DNA of 64,000 nucleotides from Ceratothoa steindachneri (taxonomy: Eukaryota > Arthropoda > Malacostraca > Isopoda > Cymothoidae), in NCBI GenBank assembly GCA_963969495.1, contig OZ018331.1, forward strand, positions 147,283,845-147,347,844, written 5' to 3'. Positions 1 through 12,850 of this stretch are shown here, piece after piece. Within the stretch, counting starts at the first letter, position 1; each line of letters begins with the position of its first letter. The notes under the pieces were generated by a model, which made no database searches, was not told the origin of the DNA, and saw nothing but the letters and a program-made list of their open reading frames with translations. The position numbers were made by a program, and so were the translations under genes.

Positions 1-160
1 GTAGAGAGCAGGCTACTCATGACCAAGATGGTGCGCAATTCTCTCTGAGCTTGCTGGAACTAAGTATCAGGAGGCTGTTAAGTTTTCGCGAGGTCCGCAT
101 CGCCTGGGATACAAAGATTGCGAGTTCGAGTCCCATCGATATATTAGTCCCATACGAGGG
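1..160 (+). repeat. possible tRNA-derived SINE fragment
   Basis: Positions 122-134 (gagttcgagtccc) closely match the pol III B box GGTTCGANNCC, and the preceding 35 bases resemble an anticodon arm. A convincing A box is not visible at the expected distance, so this may be a decayed or 5'-cut SINE head. It could also be a chance B box. Confidence 0.3.
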
Positions 161-2690
161 TGCGAATGCCAGTCATTTGAGAGCCCCCTTCCCTCCTCTC
201 GGACCTCGATTCCCTAAACGTATTCCCGTAAACGAGAATACGTTCCTGCATGTTCCAAGCTTCTTCTTTAATTTGTGCTATTATCGTGGCGTCACTTAAA
301 CGGCGCCGGCATTAGGATATTTGTGACTCTGTGCAGTCTCCTGAGAGCTCGCCCATCACACATGTCAATGGTAGTGATCACAATTTTGTGGCTTAACAGA
401 TTTATATCAAGTAAAATATAGCTTTCTTATTATTATATATATACTTAAACTATCATAAGAAACTGTGTGGTATGTAATTAGGAATACGTCACTTGAATTT
501 AATTAGCATTTTAAATCAAATAAAATTGGAAATATAGAAGAAGAAAACAGTTTAATCAACGCCAACTACTGTTTCGCAATGGCAATATAAGAATATTAAA
601 ACCTAAATGACTTTATTATATGTAAAATGAATAAACAAGCTAATTGCAGGTATATAAATATAAGTACCGAATCTTTTAAAGTGGTCAAAAACTCCATTGG
701 AATCTTCGTATTTGCCAATATCTGTTTTGAGTAATATTTTTAAGGCTCCTTGCATCTCCTCCTGTTGTTCCCTGCGGATATAGAGAAAGGATTCTCATCA
801 CTTGACTTAATGATGAAAAATAGTTGAAAATAATATTTGGAATGATGAAAAATCATTTTTTTTATCTATATGAAAGAAAATAGATGGACATCAAAGGAAC
901 CTCGGCAGGATATCCATTAAAGGCCTATTAAAATAGGCCTTAAAATGGCCTCTTGTAGCGAGGCAAACATTATTTCGGTTTGATTTTTTAATCTACTTCT
1001 GGCCAAAGTGTGACAATTCATCTCTGGTTTATAAAGCAATTTAGAACAATTTTAAAGATTTCGATATAATAAATTTGCACTAAAAACAACTAGCTTATGA
1101 TCCCAAATATGAGACTGGGCAAATATGAGAAATTTATCGCAAAGAAGAAAGTGTTTATGAAAAAGAAATCAATGGTCGAAGTTTGATAGCATTGATTTCA
1201 TTTATTTTCTTGATGGTGAGTCAGGAAAGAAAGAATTCCACTTCGCTGACAAAATAATGAGAACAAACACACAAAGGAGTCTTGGTAGCAAAACATAAAA
1301 TAGGATGTGGTTCTGAGCCATACGGAGCAGCAAACTTCCTCGAAATCTACCCAACTTACCACTCAGTGGTAGAAAGTTCTCGAGGCTTCGAAATGATATA
1401 AATACTTGCGGCCATCTCGTGTTGTTTTTTTTAACCTTTAATTTCAGTGGACACTCAAAAAAGTTTTGAGTTCCTTCTCTGCCGAACAATTGTAGTTATG
1501 GGTATGAAAATGTATGGCAGTATGTGTGCTCGTAATCTGATGCTTTAATCAATTACACTTGTGTGAGCGTAAAATGGTAATCCTTCGTCGCTAATGGGTG
1601 TTTGAGACAAAAGAAGAGTAGTGGGCGGAGAGTTAGGAAGACGAACAAGTCTCCCATCGAGCAACGCTTATGATTTTGGGGGCTTTTTTTAAGGTGGTAC
1701 TTTTGAGAATAGTATCGCTCTTTTAGGGTAGGGGTTTGTAGTCAATTCTCATGACGGTAGAGTTTCCTTTGCATCCTTGTATTACTCCTTTGTTTCATAC
1801 TCACCTAAAAGAAGGCTATTAAGTTTTACCACTGAGATTTGTTAGGTAGAATTTGCTGACATCATTGCTATCATATAAAATATAGGGTAATGTATTTATT
1901 ACGCATAGTCCTCTCGTGCTAAAAGAAATAACTTTAAATTGATTCATTTGCCACTGGTATGCGAGGCCTATTGCGATATCAAACTTCCAACATTGAAGTC
2001 TGAGCTCATTAGTATGAATGAATTATATCCATGGATGTTTGGTGGGATCTATCAAATCAACACATTTCTTTTTCTCTCCGCCTGTCAAAAATCGTCATCC
2101 TTGTCTCAATCCATTGTTTCCTACCTAAAGCTGTCTCTGTTGGTGTATGAGACACAATCGTCATCGAATCAATTGTTTCTCCCGATTTCAGCACCATTCT
2201 ACACCTCTTGGTGCATACCGAGTTCGTGGGTTACAGTTTAAGGATGGGTTCAGAACCATGGTCGGGACAACATTAATCACCTTAACGCATTTGCCTAAAA
2301 AATTGTGGCTGAGGCGAAAGAACAAGAATAATAGAATTCTCCCTTTACATTCCACTTCTTTTTTTATAGCCAACAATGGACCATTATTATCTTTTTAATT
2401 TTCTCTGAGTTTAAACTCGAAATCTGCCATCATAAAATAGGTCTCCTCGATTGAGTTTGGTCACTCGATCGAATGAAGTTCGAAGCAATTTGAGACAATT
2501 CCTGACATATGGCAATTAAGGCATAATTCGAGGATCCAGAAAATGATTTTTGGAAAGAAAGGCTGAATGAAGAACAGTTGAAAGAAGGCGATAAATAAAT
2601 GCAAAGATGAGGAAGAGTTAAACAGATTAAGGGAGAAAATGTAAACCTTGCTAGAATTAAAAAATAGGAAGTATTACGTCTAGTCTTTCG
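161..2690. other. unassigned AT-rich DNA
   Basis: I see no recognisable coding region, RNA gene or transposon end here. Open frames of 60-100 codons occur on both strands, but they overlap each other, lack recognisable motifs and look like chance frames. Confidence 0.5.
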
Positions 2691-3540
2691 CTCCCGATCA
2701 TGAAAGGCACATAAGAATGAGGCCGACAGCCCCGGCAGTTGGTCTGCTGAACGGGGGAAGGTGTCCAGGTCGTATCTTGCAACAACCAGGGATAGTGGAA
2801 CCCTTTCTGAAGTACCCCCTCAGCAGTGTTCCGGAACAGAGGAGAAAGTGGGTATGTTGTGCTGTGACGACGGGAAAGGGAATGATAGCGGTGTTGAGAT
2901 TGGCTATTTGCATGATAATGGGTGTAGAGACAATTACTCCCAAGGAGACGGGGGCAATAAGTGCACCGAGACTCGAAAGTAAGGGCCTAGTTGCCATATT
3001 TTCCCTTCTACTCTCTTCCCCTAACCTCACCACTTTCTTGACTCTCTTTTTTGCCTTTTGAATTTTGATAATTTAAATCGATGAAAATAGGAGAAGTGAA
3101 AATGTGAGGAAGATGCATGGTAGAGGAGAGACGAAAGGGGGAGACCACTAGAGGTGCTAGAAAACCGAGTAGGTGCGCAACTCTCCTCGGCCTGTCTCTG
3201 TGTGATGTTTTCATTGGTTGGATGGAGACGACCGAGGAGCTGAGGATGGGACGCTCCGTTTTAGGGGGGAGGGAGTGTACCAAGCTACAGCCTTTAATAG
3301 GGCCTTTCATAAAGGGGGAAGGGGTGACTCTACAGCCCGGCCTGAGATACAAACGAGGAGTCCAAAAATGGCACAGCCGAAAAATCTACCCCGGGTCAGA
3401 CACCATCCAGCGACTAACTACACTGTCGTGGTATGACCGGTGTACGCCGTTATACGCACACAGGCCTACTAGCCGACCGAAATTAAGGCTCCACCTGGGG
3501 ATGGTTCTAAGAGTGCTTTACATACAAAGTTCCTAGGCCA
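2691..3540. other. GC-richer unassigned block
   Basis: This block is clearly richer in G and C than its flanks. It carries overlapping open frames of 111-139 codons on both strands (plus 2717-3061 and 3117-3536; minus 2698-3033 and 3008-3352). None shows a domain I recognise, and frames open on both strands are expected from high GC. It could be part of an old GC-rich repeat or a host exon region. I cannot tell which. Confidence 0.3.
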
Positions 3541-5837
3541 AGGAATATTCAAACATGGCTACAAAAATATACTCTAATAGGACTAAAGATTACATATACA
3601 TATAGGGCAAGTTAAATGGCAATGCAATTAAATATTGACGGTTCACTGCTAAGATGATTAACACTATAAATTAAGTTTGAACCGAGGGATAAATAAATAA
3701 ATAATGATTTTACAATTATGCAAGTTCTAGAGCAAAAGGGATCCTTGACACGGTAAAGGTGGGAGGAGCGGGGCGAAGCGGGGATTCAATCCCTTTTACC
3801 TTGATGTGCGTCGAGTAGGACCAGGTAAGTAAGTTCGACTTTGAACTTGTGAGTGTCTTACGGGACGCTCAATTCAATTTTGGGAAACTAAAGTGGGGAA
3901 GCTGCAGCTCTTATTCTTAAGAGACAAACGGAGGGTGCTTCAGGGATGGCTTTTCCGATCTTTAAAATGAAAAGACGTGGTGAGAAGGGTTAAAGCGAGC
4001 CTAACTATCTCCATGAACAACACTAAGTGACGACTAGCTCTTCCTTGGCTCTTCAACAATCACTCAATTCTTCTCTAGGCGAGAATGTAGTCGATTTCCT
4101 CTCGACTAACAAAGACGTTACAGCTAACGTACTGAACAGTGGCTTCAGACACAATCTACATGTGAACTTTGAGGTGTTGAATATATACCCGAAAATTATC
4201 TAGAGATTCATCTCCAACTGACTTCCTTAATTGCCTTGGGTCGCGAGAAGGTTCTATAGCGCAAAGTCGCGATACCTACTTAATGGTCTACCCATTGTTC
4301 TTATTTCGCAATATATAGGGCAGATGAATTTAGAGCTATCAACGGCGAATTGGGAAAGTCAAGAGGGAAGGGGATTCCTTCGTTCGCTCATTCTTCCACA
4401 TACACCTAATGTGACTTAACTTTGTCCAAAATGGAAGCGAACAAAAGGAAAGAAGGCTGGAAACTAGAAACAGCATGTCTTCTTAATAGTTGAGACGATA
4501 ATAATAGAAATACAAAGGAAAGTTAAAACAGATGAAACGAGTTTGCTTATCAGCAGGAACGATGTTAACGAATAAAAAGATAAGAGACAAAATACAGAGA
4601 CACAAACTCTCCTCAACGGCTAAAGTTGGAGCCGAAAAGAATTCAGGCGGTGGGGAGAATTCAGGCATTGTCGCCTTTAAGTATTTGACGTCTCCAAAAG
4701 AGATCCCTCTTTCTAGAAGAAAGGGGGGGGGGCATGTTCTGGAGTGTATCACATTCTTCCTCAGGTTCAAAGTTCACCCAAGTCGTCTCCTCTTTCGAAT
4801 TTTCGAGTTGTCCCACTACAAAAATCTTCGGGAAAAGATTTGTTTTAAATGATTAATACCCTCCAGAAGACTCTGCGCAATCACTCTCCCCCCAAGAATG
4901 GTAAATGTTCGTACCTTTGAGTTCAAGTTCATAAGAATAAACCTCAGGCCATCGGCATTTAGGGGCGATGGGTTTATTAGGAACACGAGTTGCAGAGCAT
5001 AGTTCTCTTTCATTCCTTCTCACTTCTGTCTTATTTATTTTATGTTTATTCACTCTTTTATTGGTTTCCATGAATGCCTTTCACCTCTTCACATGCTAGA
5101 ATGCGCCACCCTTCGAGTTTGTTGGCTGCTTTGAAGGTGAACCTAATCACTCTCATCCAACATAGAGACAATGCTTCCAGGATTAGAATATTTCCTTTCT
5201 AATTTCAGTTCTTTATCCTCTTTTCCTTGTACTTATCTTTCGCTTCTGACCTCCACCCTTTTTCTTTTCCTTGAACTAACCTCGAGTGGATCTTGGGGTC
5301 TTTGCGGGCTCGTAATTCTTTAAGTGACGATGCCTTTGCCTTAATACGACCTTAATAGAAATGAATCTTTCAGCCAGAAATACTCATGAAGCATCAGAAG
5401 TTGGAAAAAAAATCCACATGAAGATTTTTAAGAAGAAATTACACCTGAAATGTATTTCTTCAGTGTCTCTGTTTACGTATAAAGCCTGGTTATATATTTG
5501 GTATTTGAGATGGGAAAATAGTTTATTTTTTTATTATTTCTAAAATTTCAGAACGTAAATTGTGCAAAGAGGAACAGAAACTCTAAGCTACAAACCTGAA
5601 CCACATGTTTCGGGAGGGAAGAAGGCAAGAAGCATGAATGAGGAAATAACAATGGGAAGAAAGGAGCTGTTATATATCACAGGGCCCAAATGGATCCAAG
5701 AATGACAAGGCATGTCATTGTATTACAAATACTTATCAGAAGTGCCCAGAAGAAGACGGGGTTACCCATAAAAAACGGGCCTGCACACACTTTATGTGAT
5801 ATATCCTTAATTTATTAATTCACACATCACCCTAAAT
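3541..5837. other. unassigned DNA
   Basis: No gene or mobile element is recognised. Short low-complexity runs occur (an AAAT tract near 3690-3710 and a long G run near 4722). A short palindrome containing ggggattcaatcccc lies near 3780. Confidence 0.5.
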
Positions 5838-6917
5838 TTGCAGCACATAACAGAAGTAACGCGTGTGAACACAACTAGATCTCAATGGGAGCTCCAGCAA
5901 AGAATATGCTGCGTCAAACATTACTGCAAGACAGGCTCGTTCAAGAGAGTGCAGGACACTTTCTTGCATCAGTTCGAATTTGAAAAAGCCTCTTCCAAGA
6001 GCAGAATTCAGAACTGGGTGGACCACTTTGAGAACTATGGGACAGTTAAGAACCTCAATGCAGCCAATGACAACCGTCCGAGACATTCAGACGCCCCAGG
6101 AAGCGTCTAAAATGCTCTGTGCGTAAGCAAAATCAGTCCCTCGGTATATCCCGTGAGACTTGCAGGAGAGTGCTAGTAATGGATGAAAAGGCCTACCCAT
6201 ACGGAATACAGATGAAGCAGACCCTTACAGCCTCAGACAAGGAGCACAGAAAGGCTATGACAGTCAAGATACTGGAGAAGATTCAGGAGAGCCCAACTTT
6301 CTTCAACCTCCTTTTGTACCTCAAATGAAGCTTACTTCCATTTTTAAGGAAAGGAAAATTTGAAGTCAAATTTCTTCTATAGCACCTCCAGAACAAATCA
6401 GATAACCACCAAGCCCCTACACTCTCCTACGTGCACGGTATGGACTGTAAATTCAGCAAGAGGGATCATTGGACCATTCTTATTCGAGGAATCTGGCGCG
6501 ACAGTGACAGTCACCAATGAACGATATCTTGAGGTCCTCAAAACCTTCAAGAGGGAGCTGCAGACCCTGTTCCCGTCGTTTATGGGAAAGTTCTGGGCCT
6601 AACAAGGTGGAGCAAGCTCTCACACCTCAAAACTGTCCCGAGAATGGCTGAAAGAGAACTTTGGTTGCCGTGTGATCAGTCTTAAGACTGATTTTGAGTC
6701 GGCACCTCACAGCCCATACCTTAGTGCCCCATATTTCTTTCTCTGAGGCTATCTTAAAGACAGAGTGTACGCAGGGAGACCCAGGACCATCACATAATTC
6801 AATAAAGCCATCAGGGAGTAGATCAGAGCCATAAGTGGGTCAGTTTGTAAGGACGTCATGGACAACTTTGTGCTGCGCCTCAAGAAATGCACACAGCTAA
6901 ATGGGGGTCATCTCTAA
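5838..6917 (+). pseudogene. mariner-like transposase with DUF4817-type head, decayed
   Basis: This is a relic of a Tc1/mariner-superfamily DDE transposase of the type whose N-terminus is annotated DUF4817, common in arthropod genomes. The N-terminal helix-turn-helix is readable at 5880-6110 (CVKHYCKTGSFKRVQ, then RIQNWVDHFENYGTVKNLN). The middle domain follows at 6119-6328 (RETCRRVLVMD, AYPYGIQMKQ). The catalytic part lies at 6405-6917 (PLHSPTCTVW, GIIGPFLFEESGATVTV, HTSKLSREWLKENFG, FFL-GYLKDRVYAGRPRTI, VMDNFVLRL). Several frameshifts and stops break the frame. The second catalytic Asp is lost (QQGGAS where QDGAT-like is usual), and the late SPDLSAPDFF-type block reads SPYLSAPYFF. It is therefore dead. 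I could not delimit terminal inverted repeats. The family call is strong. Confidence 0.85.
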
Positions 6918-7346
6918 CACGTGCTCTAGAATAAAGAAGAAAAGTCCAAAGAAACTCATGTTTTGATATGATGTTTTTGGGAAAATTTTACAACCAAACC
7001 AACACAACCTAATTTACCAACAATATTTGATTGAAGGTAATCATCTATCAAAATCCTGTATATTTGAAATAGGAAACGGAAAAATTATCTGGCTGTTTAT
7101 TTACCTCAAAAATTTGGTGTCATCGGGTAAAGTACATCCATTGAAGGTTTAATTTCGTGATCGGCCAAATATGTTATTACTTTATTATTATTCGTACCAA
7201 TTGATCAATTATTCGAAAGTAATTCTTCCAAGGTTATTAGGTAAGGGGTTCACAACCGAAAGATGGAGCCACTGTAACAATAACCAGGTCTACCGTCCAA
7301 AGTCGCGTGTTTTCATTTGTTATTACGACCTTCAAAACTTTCAATA
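6918..7346. other. 3' flank of mariner relic, no further feature
   Basis: AT-rich sequence that may include the mariner 3' UTR. I see no clear inverted repeat or second gene. Confidence 0.4.
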
Positions 7347-7722
7347 ATTCCTAGACTAACCTAGTGAGGACCTAGTTAATCCTATCATTTGAAAGAAAAT
7401 GTAAAACAACATAAGGGTTTCAAATTTCGTTAGAATCTGTCGAATAGTTATAATTTTATTGCTAAAACAAAATAGTTCCTGGGATAATCTTGGAGGACTT
7501 TGTTAATTATATCATTCAAAAGAGAATGTAAAACAACATAAGGGTTTCAAATTTCGTTAGAATCTGTCGAACAGTTATAATGTTATTGTTAAAACAAAAT
7601 AGTTCCTGGGATAATCTCGGAGGACTTTGTCAATTATATCATTCAAAAGAGAACGTAAAACAACATAAGGGTTTCAACTTTCGTTAGAATCAGCTGAATA
7701 GTTACAATTGTATTACCAAAAG
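7347..7722. repeat. 127-bp tandem repeat, about three copies
   Basis: The motif gtaaaacaacataagggttt recurs at 7401, 7528 and 7655, a constant spacing of 127 bases. The preceding block ttcctgggataatc recurs with the same period near 7475 and 7602, with a diverged first copy near 7347. Copies two and three are most alike. No coding potential is evident. Confidence 0.9.
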
Positions 7723-8855
7723 AAAAGAAAAGCAAAAGAAGGACCGACCGACATAGTGAGATATAGAGTCGCGCGCGACTAAAAATGGGAACAGATAAAA
7801 AGTGTAGGGATAACAAAACTCCCATAACAAACCTCGTCATCTCTAAAAACAGGGTCACGGGAGTGTACTGTAAATAGCCAGATTAGTACTATCGACTATT
7901 TATTAAATATTTACTGGATAGCTACTAGCCAAAACAGTTAATGTACCTAGCGGAAGGGAAAAGAAATTAAGAAAAAACTTGGATTATTATATAATTTGAA
8001 TAAATGAAGTTTTAAAACTTAATTAAGCAATAGATTTTACTCTTTTAAGTAAATAATAATAAATAATGGCAACATTTAATCCATTATTTTTAGCATTTTG
8101 GACAGGACGGGTATAGTACTACAACTACTAAGAAGAGGCTAATTTTAAAGTTTCAAACTAATCTAAATTAGTAATTTATTCGAGAAAATATATAAAATAG
8201 GAGGATGAAAAAAAACAAATTAACTCAGAAAAAAGCAAAGAAAAGCAGAGCAGGAATAAGTTTTCTATTCAAAATATTTCCATTAATTGCTTCGTTAATC
8301 AGAGAAATCGGCTTTCTTAATCTGTATGGCAAGAATGGCACTAAAAATGGCACTCTATCCTTTTAATATATTCTATTGTTTAAGAATTAAAAGGTTCGCC
8401 AGGTTCCCCACACGGAGGTGGCAGACGAAGGATAGATATCTTTCTCTTTATATCATTGATACAAATGTAAATTGGAGCCAATATTTGGGATTAAATTGGA
8501 TTCAGTCCGATTGTGGGATTTTTAGAGAAGTGAATTGTCTTCTTTATATTCTTGGTCATTAAAACAGGGTAGTTCTTGATTCTTATTTATTCTTGTCTCT
8601 TCTCCTCATTCTTGCATTCCCCCTCCCCGATCTGCTCCTGATGGACATCTATAATTTGCTTCCTCGAACTCAATCGGCTCAAGGAATGGGCAGGAGTTTG
8701 TCTCGGGTCCGACGGAGAGAAGAGGGGCTGGAAAACTAACGACGTAACAGGTGGGAAAGGTTAGTAAAAGAGAGAAAGGGGGATAAAGAGAGAGAGGAAA
8801 GTTAGGTCTCTAACAAGGGAATGGTTACATCGTCGAGGTGGATAATTAGTCTTAC
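7723..8855. other. unassigned AT-rich DNA
   Basis: No recognisable gene, transposon end or repeat. It leads into a pyrimidine-rich zone before the (CT)n tract. Confidence 0.5.
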
Positions 8856-8861
8856 TCTCTA

Positions 8862-8999
<138 letters not shown>

Positions 9000-10056
9000 G
9001 AGTGGGTGCCCGTTACTAGCGAGGTGCCTCAAGGTTCTGTCCTGGGACCACTAATATTCATCATCTTCGTCAAAGATATGGACGGTGACATGGTTGCCAA
9101 GATTTTTACATTTTCCGACGATACCAAGCTTGGTATGAACGTTGCCAAGATGGAAATACTGCCCGCCTGCAGGAAGATCTTCAGGAGATTGGGGAGCAGT
9201 CAGACACGAGGCAAATGCCTTTGAACGTAAACAAATGCAAAGTGATGCATATCCGCCATCGAAGTCCTCAATCACCCTATATCCTTAAGGGCACTGCTCT
9301 TGAATCTACTAACACTGAGAAGGACTTGGGTGTAACAATCACTAGTGACCTCAAGTTCTCGAAACAGTGCAGTGAGGCGGAGAAAAAGGCCCAAAGGATG
9401 CTAGGCTACATAAAGCGCCAGTTTGGATATCGGAACAAGGCGATAGTACTGTGCCTGTACAACTCCCTCGTCCGATCGCACCTGGAGTATGCCGTACAAT
9501 TTTGGAGTCCTTCATTTTGAAAGGACATCGTGAGATTGGAACGCGTACAAGCCAGGGCAACCAAACTGATTCCCTCTATCAGACATAAAAGTTATAAAGA
9601 TAGATTAAGGGAATTAGATCTGTTCTCATTGGAAACCCGTAGATTGCATGTTCAGCTCATTGAAGTTTTCAAAATACTTCGAGGGTTCAACAATGTTGAC
9701 TACAGGGATATTTTCACACTTGTTGAGAGCAGAACAAGAAATCACGGCTTCAAACTTGAACTGAAGCGTTACAACCGCAATCTGTGTGGAAATTTTTCAC
9801 GTACAGTATCTGCAGTAGTTGGAACGCACTTCCAGTGGGAGTTGTCAACAGTGAATCTGTTGACCAGTTCAAGTCAAGACTAGACAGAGTCTTGAAGAAT
9901 GGCCGTTTAAGGACGTAAAGCATTTGAGCAGAGATGTGCCCGCTCTACTGCTAGTCCAAAGGTATCCTCATTGAATGGATCGTAAGGTCTTCTAGGGTAC
10001 TTTCTTTTTCTGTTACTTCTTGTTACTCCTTGTTACTCTCTCTCTCTTCCTCTGTA
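9000..10056 (+). mobile_element. 5'-truncated CR1-like LINE (copy A1)
   Basis: This is the 3' third of a non-LTR retrotransposon of the CR1/jockey superfamily. The reverse transcriptase starts at VPQGSVLGPL (9028-9057) and continues through FSDDTKL, the motif C region where FADD is usual. It continues with VNKCKVMHIRH, EKDLGVTIT, YNSLVRSHLEYAVQFW and RLERVQARATKLIPS. The C-terminus reads RNHGFKLELKRYNRN, then a frame giving SWNALPVGVVNSESV and FKSRLDRVLKNGR. Frameshifts near 9200, 9520 and 9800 inactivate it. The 3' UTR ends in ttgttactccttgttactct followed by a short CT run at 10038-10056. The same tail type ends the longer copy at 38.3 kb, so the two belong to one family. Confidence 0.88.
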
Positions 10057-10505
10057 AAGAGACCTTGAAAGTATTCTTCCTGCATGCCAATAGCCGCAAG
10101 CCGATTCGCCATAGCATAGGACGGCTGAGAGATGACAATGGCGTGTTACGAAAGTCAAAACCAGACATCGCCTACGTATTGAACGGCTACTGCGCCTCCG
10201 TATTTACGAGGGAAGTTGACGGTCCAGCTCCGTGGCCGGGGGTTCACCTCGAAGAGGGCGAAAATCTATGCGAAATAGTCTTAGAGAGAAACGAAGTAGT
10301 AGCCATACTAGGAAACCTTAACCCTTATAAGTCTCCAGGTCCGGATGGCTTTCTTCCTAGAGTCGTCCGAGAAGCTAGTGAAGAGGTCGTTCCACACCTC
10401 ACCACCATTTTCAAAAAATCTTTGGAAACTAGAGAGGTTCCGTTAGACTGGAGAATAGCAGACGTAACTCCCATCTATGGGAAGGGGGACTGCGAATGCC
10501 CGGGT
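10057..10505 (+). mobile_element. CR1-like LINE fragment (copy A2), RT N-terminal part
   Basis: This encodes the region just before and including the start of the reverse transcriptase of the same LINE family as A1 and the 33.7-38.3 kb copy. Readable blocks are FFLHANSRKPIRHSIGRLRDD, NGYCASVFTREVDGPAPWPGV, NPYKSPGPDGFLPRVV (RT motif 1 region) and FKKSLETREVPLDWRIADVTPIY. These match block for block the frame at 36330-36730. It begins immediately after the CT tail of A1, and it stops without a LINE tail where repeat X begins. It is truncated at both ends. Order is reversed relative to a single element (C-terminal part first), so A1 and A2 are separate insertions. Confidence 0.85.
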
Positions 10506-11539
10506 AAATAAAACTTTTGAAACTAAGTAGTTGCTTATTGTGTTGCATTATAATGAATTAAACAATCAACCCAAATAGGGATGTTTAATCAAACTTTAAT
10601 ATTTGTGGGACAAAATGAGATATATTCATAACAGAGCCAATTAGCTAATGTTACTTAAAGTATCACTTCAAATTTCTCTACTCTGCCTCTAAAATCATGC
10701 ATGAAGCAATCTATTTTGAGATATAATAAAGTTGTTACCTTTGAAAAATGAGAAATCCATACATCGTTAAGTAAAATATTTGTTTAGGGTGGTATTTATT
10801 CTATTTGGACCCGCTATAAAATCCCTACATGCCCCACACACTTTGCGATAACCTATGTTTTTTCCAGTTCCAGTATTATCCGGTTTTGTAACTTAAGTTC
10901 TTGATTTTTCTCTTAAAACTACTAAGAATGGCATAGAGAATATAAGAACCTGACAAATTTGTTTACTTTTAGTAATTAGCTCATTTTTATGCTTAAATTA
11001 ACTTTGCATACAAACATAAAAGGAGATTTTTGCAATTACAATTGCGAGTCAGAAAAGCGAGACGAGGCTGAGAGACAATGGAGATATTAGTTTTTTTATT
11101 TTCTGACTGAACTAAATAAATTTGGATTCCCTTTTAGAGATATTTTTAAATTTAAGCTCGGCTTTTTGCAAGAGACTGGGAAGAACTTTCTTGTTGGTAA
11201 AAGTGAGTGAGAAACTCGAAAAGTCGAAGAAATATTTTGAAAAAAAAGGGAAAGGAAGAAAGGGCGTTAGAGCAAAATTGCCTCAAACTTAATTGCTTGG
11301 AGAGTGAGAAAGACCTAATTAAGATCCCTAGGGATCGAGTTAGGGCAAAGTTAGCAATAAGACCACACACTTCATACGATCGAACAAAAGCTCGCCCCTC
11401 CTTGACCCAGGGGTTACTAATCGAACCCCCTTCTCGAGCGTTGGTACAAGCAAGGTCAGTTAAGACCTCTAAGAATTTCCTCCTCTCGTCAAAGAAATCG
11501 AAGGCTTTAATATTATTGAATGCGCTGATTCTCCACAAT

Positions 11540-12850
11540 CAAGAAAGAGGCTGTATTATGGAACCTCCTCGTTCCAAGGACAATGAAATACCTCTCTAAT
11601 AAAATGACTTAATTAAAGGGAAAAATGAGGCAAGATCTGTTGATTTTTCACTACTTTTCACGATTTAAAACCACATAGATACAACTTAACTCGACAGGCC
11701 AGAATCTACAATACACAGAGACATGTTTGAATAAAATAAACTTCCACTTTTACGACAAATTATTTTTCCCATTTTCGACATTATTATGACTATTATTTGT
11801 TTCCATCTTTTCAGAAATTACTATTGTAATTAGTGAACATGTTTATAAGGCGAATTTCCCCCCCCCCCTCAAATTTCGGATTTTCAAAGGAGACATATAG
11901 TTGGTCAATCTCAGGCTATACTGTAAGAAATAAAATTTATAGGAATCTTGGAATACTCTTTTCTTTCTTTAACAGAATTATAACTAAATTTAAAGAAAGG
12001 GTCAAAACATCATCAGGGTCAAAATCAGGTTTGTCTAGGACTTTTAAAGGATGTCCTGTGTTGGTCGAAGATCCATTTCAGCTCACCATGACGATTATTA
12101 AGGATAAACTGGTTTGGTGCACTGTGTTTACACAAAATAGGAGTCACAATGGTGAATGTGTACACGTCCAAATCTATCTAGTACATATTTCACGTTCTAA
12201 AATTAGTTCCCGGGTGGTTCTTGGACATCATTAGAGAACCACATTGAATAATCTCCTCGGTTAGATCATTCTAATAGTTAATAGGTTTTCCATATAAAGG
12301 TAATCAGTTGAAGTTTGTTCTGCGATTAGCCCACTTGACGTTGTCTGGCATAGATAAAATAACCAATGAGCATCGGCGAAGAAAATTATAAGATTCTGAT
12401 TATGAATACTCAACTTTTTGGACAGGTCTTCCCTCAAGGGCTGTTAACAGCAACTCTAAGAGTTAAAAGAAGTGATGATGAGAGGGTACACGGGTACTCA
12501 GCCTTCCGTTGTTCATGATTTGGGATTCGAACGCAAGGCTGTGCGGAAGAGTGTCATATTCGAATTTATGTGCGTGTATGTCTTTTTCTACGACCTTCAG
12601 CACCATGTAGTTGATTAGCACGTTTGTAGTTTACGATAATTATCCAATTGAAAACTACAAACGTGCTCCAAAGACCTGTCAAATGTATCCCTGCCGTAGA
12701 AAGGATACATGAATTTTTTATAGAAAAATTCGAGAATTCCACTAAAAAGTAACAAATTCTAAAAACAATAATTTGCAACGTTAGTACATGTCCACTAAAT
12801 ATGACACTCAATAAGGTAATTCAATAATTTGTATAAGATTTTAGCACATA
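11540..12850 (+). other. block present only in the plus copy of repeat X
   Basis: Sequence flanking this block aligns continuously in the inverted copy (junction near 54975), where these roughly 1.3 kb are missing. It holds a 133-codon open frame (11833-12234) with no recognised motif, a run of about 13 C at 11861-11873 and the hairpin at 12617-12667. It is either an insertion here or a deletion in the other copy. I could not identify target duplications. Confidence 0.65.
12617..12667. repeat. perfect 16-bp inverted repeat (hairpin)
   Basis: The arms are agcacgtttgtagttt (12617-12632) and its exact complement at 12652-12667, with a 19-base spacer. It lies inside the copy-specific block of repeat X. 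It could be a transposon end pair, a hairpin tip of a folded-back element, or a transcription-related structure. Confidence 0.9.

Noticed and set aside
3760..3800. Possible tRNA B box in ggggattcaatccc
   Set aside because: It is a self-complementary word with no matching A box or stems.
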